In this document: positions 36,692-46,144 of the stretch, one piece after another | Layout of the letters: the number at the start of each line of letters is the position of its first letter | Position numbering within the stretch: the first letter of the stretch is position 1 | Origin: an uncultured Bacteroidota bacterium | GTDB taxonomy: Bacteria > Bacteroidota > Bacteroidia > Flavobacteriales > Flavobacteriaceae | Direction of reading: 5' to 3' | Length of the DNA: 61,869 nt | Assembly: GCA_902628605.1 (NCBI GenBank) | Contig: CACONV010000003.1 | Span: 1-61,869, forward strand | The notes under the pieces: model-generated | Told to the model about the DNA's origin: nothing | Databases searched by the model: none | What the model saw: only the letters and a program-made list of their open reading frames with translations | Position numbers and translations under genes: made by a program

Positions 36692-39600
36692 TTAAGTATT
36701 TCTAATTTTAGTTTGGTACATAACATTAGGTTTTGTTCCTACACTTTCCAAAAGGTGATACATTCTGTCGTTAGCTTTGAGTTCGGAAACCTTACTTTCC
36801 TTATCATTTATATCACCAAATACCATTGCTCCGGTTGTACATGCGGAAGAGCAAGCACACTTCCAATCGTCATCTTTTATGGGTCTACCCTCCAATTTGG
36901 CATCAAGAATTGTTTTTTGAGTCATTTGTATACACATTGAACACTTCTCCATTACACCCCGCGATCTTACAACAACATCAGGGTTTAGAACCATTCTTCC
37001 TAAATCATTGTTCATATGATAATCAAACTCATCATTTTTATTGTAAAGGAACCAATTAAATCTTCTAACCTTGTAAGGACAATTATTCGCACAATATCTC
37101 GTTCCAACGCATCTATTGTAAGCCATGTGGTTTTGACCTTGACGTCCGTGGGAAGACGCAGCAACAGGGCAAACGGTCTCGCAAGGAGCATGATTACAGT
37201 GCTGACACATAACGGGCTGGAAAGCTACCTGGGGATTTTCAGAAGCCTTCTCCATTTTACCAAAGGTTGTTAAAGAATCTCCTATGCCAGATATTGCGTC
37301 TTTGGTATCCACATCTTCTTCAAAAGAATCTTCGGAAGAATAATATCTATCAATCCTAAGCCAGTGCATGTCCCTAGATTTTCGAATTTCTCTTTTTCCA
37401 ACAACAGGTACATTGTTTTCAGCGTGACAAGCTATGACGCAAGCTCCACAACCAGTACAAGCATTTAAATCAATCGACAAATTAAAATGATGTCCAATTG
37501 ATCTATCAAAACTCTCCCAAATATCAACCTTTTTTGACGTAACTGCTGTTTCTATGTGATTCTTCGATACCTTCGGAATAGGGTTCCAATACTCTTTATC
37601 TTTAGTATTGAAAATTTCTAAAGTGGTTTCTTTAATAATATCACCCCGTCCCATTAGAGTATTTTGGAGTTGGGTACAAGCAAACTCGTGGAAACCATCA
37701 GTCAACTCAACTTTTACTCTTTGGTTTTTCTTAAAAGATTTGAAAAAAACAAATGCATTTACTCCTGTTTGCATCTCTTCTTGAATTCCTAACTTTCTTC
37801 CATATCCTAAAGCTAACCCAACTGACCCTTTTGCCTGACCAGGTTGTATTACTACTGGTACTTTCAAGGTACTGTCTCCGTCACTTATTTTGGCAAAACT
37901 CCCATTTAAGGCACCATCGGCAACGTTGATATTTTTCAAGCCAATTCTGTTCGCATCAAAAGAAGAGATAGTCATATAGTTATCCCATGTTACTCTTGTT
38001 ATTGGATCTGGAAATTCTTGAAGCCATGGATTATTTGCCTGCTGTCCGTCTCCCATACCAGTTTTGGTATACAGCACAAGTTCCATATCGGATTCATTGT
38101 CGATATTAAAATCTTTATTGAGAACTGTATTTTTTTTGGGATTAAACTTTAGTTTTTCTTTTTTACTTTTTTTATAAAATCCGTCATGTAAAACTTTATT
38201 CCATGATCTTCCATTTAAAATATTTTTCTTCCAAAATGCCTTGATTGTTGCATAGTAATCTTTACTCGAACCTATAACTGATAAAACAAAATCCTGAAAT
38301 TGCATTGTGTTAAAGAGTGGTCTAATTGTTGGTTGCGCTAAAAAGTACTGGCCTTCTTTAAACTCGTAATCCCCCCAGGATTCTAAATAATGCGGGGCGG
38401 CAGCGATATATTTACAAACCGAAGATGTCTCATCTTCTTTCATTGAAAATGATAAAGAAAAGTCTAAATCACTTATTGCTTTTTTTATCTTTTCCCCTTC
38501 GGATAAACTGTAAACTGGGTTTAAACCTACAGTTATTAACCCACTTATTTTTCCATCCAATAGTTCTTTTATAAAAACATCTACCTCCTTACCACTTTGA
38601 GTCCTTGTTAGTCTTGCAGAGTTTTCAATTGCTAGGCTTCTAATATGGTTATTTAAATCTAATATCAAATCTTGAACATTCTTATCATCTAAACCAGAAA
38701 CAATGACAGCTTTGGAACCAAATTTTTTAATTCCATCTGCAGCAAATTTTGCGTTTTCCTTCTGCTCTGGAGATAATTTAGTTTTGCTGTTCAATCCTTT
38801 TACCTCCGAATATATGTAAGACAAAATCTTTTTTTGCTCAGTTGGTGTCGCCGGTACTCTTATATCTGCGTTGGCTCCAGTTAGAGTCATATTTGATTCA
38901 AACTGGACATGTTTTGACATTCTTCCTTTTCGATTTTTCCTGTCTGGTACTCTATTGCTGACATATTTTGTATCATACCCACCACCTTGCCAATCTCCAA
39001 GAAAGTCTGCATCAACAGAAACAATAAAATCAGATTTACTAAAATCGTAGTCTAAAAGTCCTTCAAAACCATATGCGTCTTTGAATGACTCTACGGCATA
39101 ACTTGAAGGTACCGTGTCTAAGATTATATGTTCTATGTTGGGAAATTTAGTTACCAGGTCTTTGATTATTTTGTTTGTGGTAGGGCTAGCAAATGTTTGG
39201 GTTAATAATACGACCTTACCTTGTTTTCTTGACACTGCATTTAGATCCAACAAAACCTCAGATTTTAACTCATCCCATGAAGAATCTTGCCCTTTAACTT
39301 TAGGGGTTTGTATTCTTTTAGTGTCATACAAAGACAAAACAGATGCGTGTACTCTTGCATTAGCGCTACAAAAATCAGATGCATCATTATTACTCTCAAT
39401 TTTTATTGGCCTCCCTTCTCGTGTTTTTACCAAAATACTGGCAAAATCAAATCCGTCAGCTATAGCTGTTGCATAATAATTTGCAATACCTGGTCTAATT
39501 TGCTCTGGTTGAACAACGTACGGAACAGATTTTATTACTGGGCCTTCGCAAGCAGCCAATGCGGCAGCTGTTGTACTAAACCCAACATATTTTAGAAAAT

Positions 39601-39790
39601 CTCTTCTGGATGTATTATCTGCCTCAAGACCCTCTTGATCTAATAAAATTTTATCTACTGGAAGTTGGTTTGCAAACTCCTTGTTTTCAATATCTTTAAT
39701 CAAGGCTGATTTTTTGTCAATCTGCTCAATGTTTTTCCAATATGTCTTTTTCTTATTCACTATAATCTGTTTAGTAATGACATTTTCCAC
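36692..39790 (-). CDS. actB: alternative complex III subunit ActB (molybdopterin-oxidoreductase-like plus Fe-S domain)
   Basis: The 1032-residue protein fuses a molybdopterin-oxidoreductase-like domain (about 55-740) with a four-cluster ferredoxin domain (about 755-1000). A Tat-like motif SRRDFLK (61-67) precedes a hydrophobic stretch ending in ACEGP, with a long N-terminal extension. Fe-S motifs are CTGCGACVIACH, MCQHCNHAPCETVCP, CVGTRYCANNCPY, EKCSMC and CACSSAC. In ACIII the first domain has lost the molybdenum cofactor. ActB passes electrons between ActC and ActA. The start overlaps the end of actA by 20 bases. Confidence 0.95.
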   Translation of the reverse strand: MENVITKQIIVNKKKTYWKNIEQIDKKSALIKDIENKEFANQLPVDKILLDQEGLEADNTSRRDFLKYVGFSTTAAALAACEGPVIKSVPYVVQPEQIRPGIANYYATAIADGFDFASILVKTREGRPIKIESNNDASDFCSANARVHASVLSLYDTKRIQTPKVKGQDSSWDELKSEVLLDLNAVSRKQGKVVLLTQTFASPTTNKIIKDLVTKFPNIEHIILDTVPSSYAVESFKDAYGFEGLLDYDFSKSDFIVSVDADFLGDWQGGGYDTKYVSNRVPDRKNRKGRMSKHVQFESNMTLTGANADIRVPATPTEQKKILSYIYSEVKGLNSKTKLSPEQKENAKFAADGIKKFGSKAVIVSGLDDKNVQDLILDLNNHIRSLAIENSARLTRTQSGKEVDVFIKELLDGKISGLITVGLNPVYSLSEGEKIKKAISDLDFSLSFSMKEDETSSVCKYIAAAPHYLESWGDYEFKEGQYFLAQPTIRPLFNTMQFQDFVLSVIGSSKDYYATIKAFWKKNILNGRSWNKVLHDGFYKKSKKEKLKFNPKKNTVLNKDFNIDNESDMELVLYTKTGMGDGQQANNPWLQEFPDPITRVTWDNYMTISSFDANRIGLKNINVADGALNGSFAKISDGDSTLKVPVVIQPGQAKGSVGLALGYGRKLGIQEEMQTGVNAFVFFKSFKKNQRVKVELTDGFHEFACTQLQNTLMGRGDIIKETTLEIFNTKDKEYWNPIPKVSKNHIETAVTSKKVDIWESFDRSIGHHFNLSIDLNACTGCGACVIACHAENNVPVVGKREIRKSRDMHWLRIDRYYSSEDSFEEDVDTKDAISGIGDSLTTFGKMEKASENPQVAFQPVMCQHCNHAPCETVCPVAASSHGRQGQNHMAYNRCVGTRYCANNCPYKVRRFNWFLYNKNDEFDYHMNNDLGRMVLNPDVVVRSRGVMEKCSMCIQMTQKTILDAKLEGRPIKDDDWKCACSSACTTGAMVFGDINDKESKVSELKANDRMYHLLESVGTKPNVMYQTKIRNT

Positions 39791-41048
39791 ATTCTAGCCC
39801 TCCCATCTGGGCAACAGTTAACTTCTCAACTCCATACTTTTGCGATAAGGATTCATGTATTTTTTGATAATACTCGTTATCCTCAAGCTTCAAATTTGAC
39901 TTTCTATGACAATCAATACACCACCCCATCGTTAGTGGTGAATATTGATACATAATTTCCATTTCTTCAACAGGGCCATGGCAATTTTGGCAATCAACTT
40001 TACCTACGCTAACATGTTGGGAATGATTGAAATAAGCAAAATCCGGAAGATTGTGAATTCTTACCCACTTTACGGGTTCAATCTGTCCAGTATATCTTTG
40101 GTTATCTTCGTCCCAACCAACAGCTGCATACAGCTTTTTTATTTCATTTGTGTAAAAATCTTTAGTATAGCCGTTTTCTAAATCTTCTTCTCCATTATAT
40201 TCAGCTATATTAACGTGACAATTCATACATACATTCAAAGAGGGTATTCCTGAGTGTTTAGAAACTCTAGCTGAAGAATGACAATAATTGCAATCAATCT
40301 GATTTGCACCAGAATGAATCTTGTGAGAATAATGGATTGGCTGTACTGGCATGTAACCTTGATCGACACCAATTTGCATTAAATAACCGTATCCAAAATA
40401 TGCACTTGACAGCAGAAGAAAAACAACACTAACAAAAACTAAAAATTGATTTTTTACAAATGCCTCCCAAATTGGTGTTATATTTTTTTTCTTTTTCTCC
40501 TCGACAAGAACTACACCATTGGCAAGAGCAATTTTTTTAAGCGTCTTGTTGACTAAGACCAACATTGTGAGCAAAATTGTAAATATTAAGACAAGGGCGA
40601 ATAGTATTAACTGGTTTGAAACTGAATTATCTTGAACAGGCTGAATCGGAGCATTGGAAACAGCAGCGACTGTTGGAGGTGGAACATAATCTGTGTAAGC
40701 CAAAATATTATCAATGTCTGTATTTGACAATTGAGGAAAATTATTCATTACAGATTTATTATATTCTTCCCATATTGCGATGGCTTGCGCATCTCCAGAT
40801 TTAATCATGGCAGAGCTGTTTTTTATCCAACTGTAAAGCCACTCTTTATCGTACTTTGCAGTAACTCCCTTAAGGGCAGGGCCAACAGCTTTTTTATTTA
40901 GTTTATGACAAGCTGCGCAATTGGCATTAAATAATTTTTTTCCAGCTAATGGGTCTGGATCTTGTCCATAAGAAATCCCACAAAAAACAAGTAAAATTGG
41001 TAGTAAATTTTTCCTCAGCAACCTTTGTAAATTAAGCTCAATCTCCAC
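39771..41048 (-). CDS. actA: alternative complex III multiheme cytochrome c subunit ActA
   Basis: The 425-residue protein starts with a signal sequence (cleavage near SYGQ, residue 29). A monoheme cytochrome c domain holds CAACH (44-48), a transmembrane helix follows (about 142-163), a second near 200-222, and a c3-type pentaheme domain holds CNYCH, CMNCH, CQNCH, CIDCH and CGKCH. That gives six CxxCH sites. The fused N-terminal cytochrome domain is typical of Bacteroidota ActA. It heads the act-cox operon, preceded by a promoter-like pair at 41065-41100. Confidence 0.95.
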   Translation of the reverse strand: MEIELNLQRLLRKNLLPILLVFCGISYGQDPDPLAGKKLFNANCAACHKLNKKAVGPALKGVTAKYDKEWLYSWIKNSSAMIKSGDAQAIAIWEEYNKSVMNNFPQLSNTDIDNILAYTDYVPPPTVAAVSNAPIQPVQDNSVSNQLILFALVLIFTILLTMLVLVNKTLKKIALANGVVLVEEKKKKNITPIWEAFVKNQFLVFVSVVFLLLSSAYFGYGYLMQIGVDQGYMPVQPIHYSHKIHSGANQIDCNYCHSSARVSKHSGIPSLNVCMNCHVNIAEYNGEEDLENGYTKDFYTNEIKKLYAAVGWDEDNQRYTGQIEPVKWVRIHNLPDFAYFNHSQHVSVGKVDCQNCHGPVEEMEIMYQYSPLTMGWCIDCHRKSNLKLEDNEYYQKIHESLSQKYGVEKLTVAQMGGLECGKCHY

Positions 41049-41064
41049 TATAAGAAAATTATAA

Positions 41065-41100
41065 CAAATTTAAATAAAATATAATTAATTATTAACCAAA
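41065..41100 (-). promoter_or_regulatory. promoter of the act-cox operon
   Basis: On the minus strand TTTG (41100-41097) and TAAATTTG (41072-41065) are separated by 24 bases, a little longer than the usual 19-21. The -7 box lies 16 bases before the actA ATG in a 180-base divergent gap. Confidence 0.5.
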
Positions 41101-41191
41101 ACCCTACGCAAAATTAATACATAAACAGCACTTGTAAAAAGCAAATAATACCATTTAAGTTAATTTATAATGAATCTAAATAATAGTCGAT

Positions 41192-41220
41192 TTTGTTTAA
41201 TTTTAAAATAATTATTTTTA
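41192..41220 (+). promoter_or_regulatory. promoter-like pair upstream of the SPOR gene
   Basis: TTTG at 41192-41195 and TATTTTTA (seven of eight matches to TAnnTTTG, counting the free positions) at 41213-41220 are 17 bases apart, about 20 bases before the ATG at 41240. Confidence 0.3.
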
Positions 41221-41239
41221 TATAAAAAATTTGATAATT

Positions 41240-41629
41240 ATGTTTTTTTGGAGGGGTTCTGGGGGGTTCTTTTTAATACTGCTAATTTTTAATTGTTCAA
41301 CATTTTTGGGGCAATCTAAAAATTTAGATATTGAAATTAGTGATGAAATAGAGAAACTTCTTTCATTAAAGATTTTGGTCAACAAAAAAAAGTACGAAAA
41401 TAATTACTATGCAATACAGCTTTACAATGGAAATTACGAGAAAGCAAAAAAAATTCTATCAGAGTTTAAGAAAAAATTTCCCGAATGGGAATCAAACTTA
41501 TCTTTTGAGACTCCTAATTACAAAGTTAGAGTAGGAAATTTTAAAGAGTTGATAGTAGCAAGTAAAAAATTGGATTTTATTCGAAGGTTGTACCCTTCAG
41601 CTTTTTTATTAAGACCTAATAATTTATAG
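41240..41629 (+). CDS. SPOR-domain-like secreted protein
   Basis: With the ATG at 41240 the protein is 129 residues. It has a signal peptide ([16 protein letters not shown]) and a C-terminal part (about 55-128) with the alternating pattern of a SPOR domain: [18 protein letters not shown] ... [35 protein letters not shown] domains bind denuded septal peptidoglycan. Such a gene next to infB is a recurrent arrangement in flavobacteria as far as I recall. It overlaps the infB end by 6 bases, tail to tail. A TTG nine bases upstream is in frame but unneeded. Confidence 0.75.
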   Translation: MFFWRGSGGFFLILLIFNCSTFLGQSKNLDIEISDEIEKLLSLKILVNKKKYENNYYAIQLYNGNYEKAKKILSEFKKKFPEWESNLSFETPNYKVRVGNFKELIVASKKLDFIRRLYPSAFLLRPNNL

Positions 41630-44254
41630 TTTTTTTCTTACTTCTACTTCTTGGAATGCTTCCAATAAGTCATTTACTTTTAAGTCGTTAAAACTTTTAA
41701 TCTGAATTCCACAATCGTAACCTTTAGCTACCTCTTTTACATCATCCTTAAACCTTTTGAGTGAGACTAAAGTTCCGGTAAATATTACAACCCCATCTCT
41801 TATCAACCTAATTCCAGAATTTTTAAAAATTTTCCCTGAAGTAACCATACAACCTGCAATTGTTCCAACTTTAGAAATTTTATAGGTTTCTCTAATTTCG
41901 GCATTACCAGTAACTTCTTCTTTAAGCTCGGGTGACAGCATTCCTTCCATTGCGTCTTTAACGTCATTTATTGCATCATAAATTATAGAATATGTTCTAA
42001 TATCAATTTTTTCTTTTTCTGATAAAGTCCTTGCATTTCCCATCGGTCTAACATTAAAACCTATAACGATTGCATCTGAAGCAGAGGCAAGAATTATATC
42101 TGACTCCGTAATAGCACCAACCCCTTTGTGTATTATTTTTACCTCAATTTCTTGGGTTGAAAGATTTTCTAAAGAATTAGATAATGCCTCTACAGAGCCA
42201 TCAACGTCACCCTTTAAAATAATATTTAATTCTTGAAATTCACCAAGAGCGATTCTTCTTCCAATTTCATCCAAAGTTATATGGCGCTGGGTTCTTACGT
42301 TCTGTTCTCGCTGAAGTTGAGTTCTTTTAGCTGCAATTTGTTTAGCCTCTTTTTCATCTTTCAAAACTTGAAAATTATCTCCAGCTTGAGGTGCTCCATC
42401 TAAACCTAATATTGATACTGGTGTTGAAGGAGGTGCTGCATTCAAGTTCTTACCTCTTTCGTCGAAAAGAGCCTTTACTTTTCCACTATTTTTTCCAGCT
42501 AAAATAAAATCTCCAATTTTTAATGTGCCACTTTGTACTAAAAGGGTAGACACAAAACCCCTACCTTTATCAAGATAAGCTTCTACAACAGTTCCTTTTG
42601 CTGGTTTGTCAAAATTTGCAGTCAATTCTAATAATTCGGCTTCTAATAAAACTTTTTCTAGAAGCTCTTTGACTCCCTTACCCTCTAAAGCAGAAATATC
42701 TTGAGACTGTATTTTTCCTCCCCAATCTTCCACCATTAGATTCATATTTGCTAAACCTTCTTTAATTTTATCGGGATTAGAGGTTTCTTTATCAATTTTA
42801 TTAATCGCAAAAACAATTGGCACACTGGCTGCCTGAGCATGGCTTATTGCTTCTTTTGTTTGCGGCATAATGTCATCATCAGCAGCAATTACAATGACTG
42901 CAATATCTGTTAACTGAGCTCCCCTTGCTCTCATAGATGTAAATGCCTCGTGTCCGGGGGTGTCGAGAAAAGTAATTTTTTCTTGGTTTTCCAGTGTAAC
43001 TGAATACGCGCCAATGTGCTGCGTAATACCTCCCGATTCGCCAGCTATTACGTTTTCCTTTCTGATAAAATCTAATAAAGAGGTTTTCCCGTGATCGACA
43101 TGTCCCATAACAGTTACAATTGGTGCACGCGGGGAAAGTTCTGATTCTTCATCTTCAATTTCAGACTCAAAGTTATCATCTACGTCAGCTTTAGCAAATT
43201 CAACCTTAAAACCAAATTCTTCAGCTACTATTGTTAGAGTTTCGGCATCTAGCCTTTGGTTCATTGTTACCATTATCCCCAATGACATACAAGCAGATAT
43301 AATTTCATTGCCTGCAACCTCCATCATAGTTGCAACTTCTCCCACGGTTATAAACTCTGTCACTCTTAAGGTTTTACTTTGCGCTTCTTGAATGGCTTGC
43401 TCTTCTTCGGTTTTTTGTTTATGTTGAACTCTCTTATCTCTTCTGTATTTTGCGCCTTTAGATTTTGAGGATTTACCCTGAAGTTTTTCTAAAGTCTCTC
43501 TAATTTGTTTTTGGACTTCTTCCTCAGAAGGTTCAACTTTTAAATTTTGAATTTTACTCGATTCCTTCTTTTTTGGCTGATTTTTTTTTGATTGAATATT
43601 TTCAGCGTTCGGTTTTTTTTGATTGGTTTCTTTGGTTACAATTCTTTTTCTTTTTTTCTTTCTAGAAGCTTCAACACTTTTTTCTTGCTCTTTAATTTTT
43701 TCCAAATCAACCGTCTCTCCAGTCTTAACAGGAGCGACAATTTTTTTATAATTAGTAGTTAATTTTTCATTATCAGGAGGAAGTTTTTCTTCGTTACTAC
43801 TCTTATCAATACTTGAATCTTGATTTGCATCTTTTTTTATTATTTTTTTGTCATCATTTTCTTTTAGCATCAGGTCTTTAGATAGATTTTTTTTCGAATC
43901 CAAATCAATTTTCCCTACTGGTTTAAATTTTCTTACAGAACTACTAGCGGTAATTATTTCAGTATTTTTTACTGTGTTGGTGATTTTTTCTTGTTCTCTT
44001 TTTTCCTGCTGAATTCTTAAATTTTCCTTTTCCTTTCTTTTTTCCTCACTAATTTCAGCAGATTCATCCTTTTTTGACTTATCGACTTTAAATCCTTCTA
44101 ATAACAATTCATAGGTTTCTTGAGAAATTTTTGTTGTAGGCCTTGCCTCAATCTCACAACCAACATTTGATAAATACTCCACAGCTCTGTCTAGAGAAAT
44201 GTTTAGCTCTCTTAAAACTTTATTTAATCGTAATGTAAGTGCTTTATCTGCCAT
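41624..44254 (-). CDS. infB: translation initiation factor IF-2
   Basis: The 876-residue protein has an IF-2 N-terminal helix region (1-50), a long lysine/glutamate-rich linker (about 55-290), the second N-domain (about 290-350), a GTPase domain (from about 380; [18 protein letters not shown]), and domains II-IV. IF-2 brings initiator tRNA to the 30S subunit. It is the third gene of rimP-nusA-infB, 34 bases after nusA. Confidence 0.97.
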   Translation of the reverse strand: MADKALTLRLNKVLRELNISLDRAVEYLSNVGCEIEARPTTKISQETYELLLEGFKVDKSKKDESAEISEEKRKEKENLRIQQEKREQEKITNTVKNTEIITASSSVRKFKPVGKIDLDSKKNLSKDLMLKENDDKKIIKKDANQDSSIDKSSNEEKLPPDNEKLTTNYKKIVAPVKTGETVDLEKIKEQEKSVEASRKKKRKRIVTKETNQKKPNAENIQSKKNQPKKKESSKIQNLKVEPSEEEVQKQIRETLEKLQGKSSKSKGAKYRRDKRVQHKQKTEEEQAIQEAQSKTLRVTEFITVGEVATMMEVAGNEIISACMSLGIMVTMNQRLDAETLTIVAEEFGFKVEFAKADVDDNFESEIEDEESELSPRAPIVTVMGHVDHGKTSLLDFIRKENVIAGESGGITQHIGAYSVTLENQEKITFLDTPGHEAFTSMRARGAQLTDIAVIVIAADDDIMPQTKEAISHAQAASVPIVFAINKIDKETSNPDKIKEGLANMNLMVEDWGGKIQSQDISALEGKGVKELLEKVLLEAELLELTANFDKPAKGTVVEAYLDKGRGFVSTLLVQSGTLKIGDFILAGKNSGKVKALFDERGKNLNAAPPSTPVSILGLDGAPQAGDNFQVLKDEKEAKQIAAKRTQLQREQNVRTQRHITLDEIGRRIALGEFQELNIILKGDVDGSVEALSNSLENLSTQEIEVKIIHKGVGAITESDIILASASDAIVIGFNVRPMGNARTLSEKEKIDIRTYSIIYDAINDVKDAMEGMLSPELKEEVTGNAEIRETYKISKVGTIAGCMVTSGKIFKNSGIRLIRDGVVIFTGTLVSLKRFKDDVKEVAKGYDCGIQIKSFNDLKVNDLLEAFQEVEVRKKL

Positions 44255-44288
44255 AAACTAAAATCGACTTGATACTTTTTTAATTAAA

Positions 44289-45521
44289 CTATTCTTCAAA
44301 TTCTTCCTTTAAAATTCTAATTACTTCTTTTATGGTTTCTTCCTCTAGGTCGGTTCGTTTGATAAGTTCTGACTGATCTAATTCCAAAATACTTTTTGCC
44401 GTATCAAGTCCCACCTTTTTAAACTCCTCAATAACCCAATCATCAATTTCATCTGAGAATTCACTTAATTCCACATCTTCCTCCATACCCTCTCTATATA
44501 CATCAATTTCATAACCAGTTAATTGTCCTGCAAGTCGAATGTTATTGCCTCCCCTGCCAATTGCTTTTGAAACCTCTTCTGGATTTAAAAAAACTTGAAC
44601 TCTTTTGTTATCCTCATCAATCTTTAAGGAATTAACTTTTGCTGGCGAAAGGGATCGAGTAATATAAAGTTGTAGGTTGTTAGTGTAGTTTATTACATCA
44701 ATATTTTCATTTCCCAACTCTCTGACTATACCATGTATTCTAGATCCCTTCATTCCGACACATGCGCCAACCGGGTCTATTCTGTCATCATATGAGTCTA
44801 CCGAAACTTTAGCTTTATCTCCAGGAATTCTCACTGCTTTTTTTATGTTAATAAGACCATCAAAAACTTCTGGAATTTCCTGTTCAAATAATTTCTCCAA
44901 AAATTTAGGGGAGGTTCTTGTAAAAACTATTCTAGGTTTGTTTCCCCTGAGTTCAACACTCTCAATTATTCCTCTAACACTGTCACCTTTTCTGTAAAAA
45001 TCAGAACCAATCTGTTTGTCCTTTGGCAATATCAACTCATTACCGTCATCATCCAATAAAATCACCTCTCTATTTCTTACATGATGGACCTCAGCTGTGT
45101 AAAGTTCTCCTTCAAGTTCCTTAAATTGCTTGAATACATTTGTAGAGTCATGTTCATGAATTTTAGATACCAAATTTTGTCTTAGTGAAAGAATTACTCT
45201 CCTCCCTAAATCTATTAATTTAACCTCCTCAGATACATCTTCACCAACTTCGAAATCTGGTTCAATTTTTCTAGCTTCAGTCAATTCAATTTCTTGGTTT
45301 GGATCTTCTACTTTACCATCATCAACAACAATCCTATTTCTCCAAATTTCTAAATCACCCTTGTCTGGATTAATGATAATATCAAAATTTTCGTCTGACC
45401 CATATTTTCGTTTCAATGTGTTTCTAAAAACCTCTTCGAGTATTACCATGAGGGTAACTCTGTCAATAAGTTTTTCATCTTTAAATTCTGAAAACGATTC
45501 TATAAGAGCTAAATTTTCCAT
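44289..45521 (-). CDS. nusA: transcription termination/antitermination factor NusA
   Basis: The 410-residue protein has the N-terminal RNA-polymerase-binding domain (1 to about 125), S1 domain (about 130-200) and two KH domains (about 225-345; VGACVGMKGSRIHGIVREL and KAIGRGGNNIRLAGQLTG), followed by an acidic C-terminal stretch. It lacks the two AR repeats of E. coli NusA. NusA promotes pausing and hairpin-dependent termination; a candidate target lies in the leader of its own operon at 45995-46020. It starts 6 bases after rimP. Confidence 0.96.
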   Translation of the reverse strand: MENLALIESFSEFKDEKLIDRVTLMVILEEVFRNTLKRKYGSDENFDIIINPDKGDLEIWRNRIVVDDGKVEDPNQEIELTEARKIEPDFEVGEDVSEEVKLIDLGRRVILSLRQNLVSKIHEHDSTNVFKQFKELEGELYTAEVHHVRNREVILLDDDGNELILPKDKQIGSDFYRKGDSVRGIIESVELRGNKPRIVFTRTSPKFLEKLFEQEIPEVFDGLINIKKAVRIPGDKAKVSVDSYDDRIDPVGACVGMKGSRIHGIVRELGNENIDVINYTNNLQLYITRSLSPAKVNSLKIDEDNKRVQVFLNPEEVSKAIGRGGNNIRLAGQLTGYEIDVYREGMEEDVELSEFSDEIDDWVIEEFKKVGLDTAKSILELDQSELIKRTDLEEETIKEVIRILKEEFEE

Positions 45522-45527
45522 ATTTAT

Positions 45528-45992
45528 TTAATTTAAAATTACATGGGCTTTTTTATATTCGCCGTAATTAAAGTTTTTTGACAGATCGACAGTTACCTTC
45601 CCTTTGCCAATTTTTTTTGGTTGTCTTTCTTTCCACTTTATTTCAAAACTCAAATTTGAAACTTTTGAAAGAACACCACTATATTTTTGGTCATCAAAGT
45701 CCGTTATTTCAATCTTTCTAGATATATTTTTTTTGAATTGTCTCATTAATTTTAATGGATAATCAATTCCACAAGAACCAATCTCAACGGAATAATTAAT
45801 TTCATCTTGGTTTAAATTTTTTTTAATATCGGAATTAATCGATACACAATCTTTAAGAGTTAAACCATTATCTCCGTCAAGAAATACTTTTACATCATTG
45901 TTAGCACTAAAAGTTATGTCTATCAGGAAAATTGATTCATAATTTTCAAGCACTTCACTCAAAATATCTCTAAATTTTTGTTCAAATTCCAT
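45528..45992 (-). CDS. rimP: ribosome maturation factor RimP
   Basis: The 154-residue protein from MEFEQKFRDIL has the RimP alpha-beta N-domain with the conserved SCGIDYPL segment and an SH3-like C-domain. It helps 30S maturation. The reading frame stays open upstream to a GTG at 46040, but that codon lies inside the -7 promoter box and the extension is encoded by a hairpin and T-tract, so the ATG at 45992 is chosen. It is the first gene of rimP-nusA-infB. Confidence 0.9.
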   Translation of the reverse strand: MEFEQKFRDILSEVLENYESIFLIDITFSANNDVKVFLDGDNGLTLKDCVSINSDIKKNLNQDEINYSVEIGSCGIDYPLKLMRQFKKNISRKIEITDFDDQKYSGVLSKVSNLSFEIKWKERQPKKIGKGKVTVDLSKNFNYGEYKKAHVILN

Positions 45993-45994
45993 AT

Positions 45995-46020
45995 AAAAAA
46001 AAAGAAGACATTTGTCTTCT
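45995..46020 (-). terminator. terminator-like hairpin in the rimP-nusA-infB leader
   Basis: On the minus strand a perfect inverted repeat (arms AGAAGAC / GTCTTCT, loop AAAT) at 46020-46003 runs into nine T residues, with the rimP ATG two bases beyond. It lies about 15 bases after the predicted transcription start. The shape is that of an intrinsic terminator, of modest strength because the stem has three G-C pairs. The plus strand has no T-tract after the hairpin. Confidence 0.65.
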
Positions 46021-46039
46021 ACCTTTACCAAAAACATCA

Positions 46040-46071
46040 CAAAACTACTTTAATTTTTTTATTATAGCAAA
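46040..46071 (-). promoter_or_regulatory. promoter of rimP-nusA-infB
   Basis: On the minus strand TTTG (46071-46068) and TAGTTTTG (46047-46040) are 20 bases apart, an excellent match to the Bacteroidota housekeeping promoter. Transcription should start near 46035, giving a leader of about 40 bases that is almost entirely the hairpin described separately. Confidence 0.7.
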
Positions 46072-46144
46072 TATTATATCAATAGTAAGATGGTTCATGG
46101 AGATTTGATTTAAAATATGATTAATTTTACAACAAATATGTAAA

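Noticed and set aside
37016..37273. Plus-strand frames inside actB and other large minus-strand genes
   Set aside because: They mirror conserved coding sequence of the real gene and show no family similarity of their own.
45993..46040. RimP start at 46040 or 46037
   Set aside because: The first codon overlaps the promoter -7 box and the extra residues come from the hairpin and T-tract; the family begins near the ATG at 45992.
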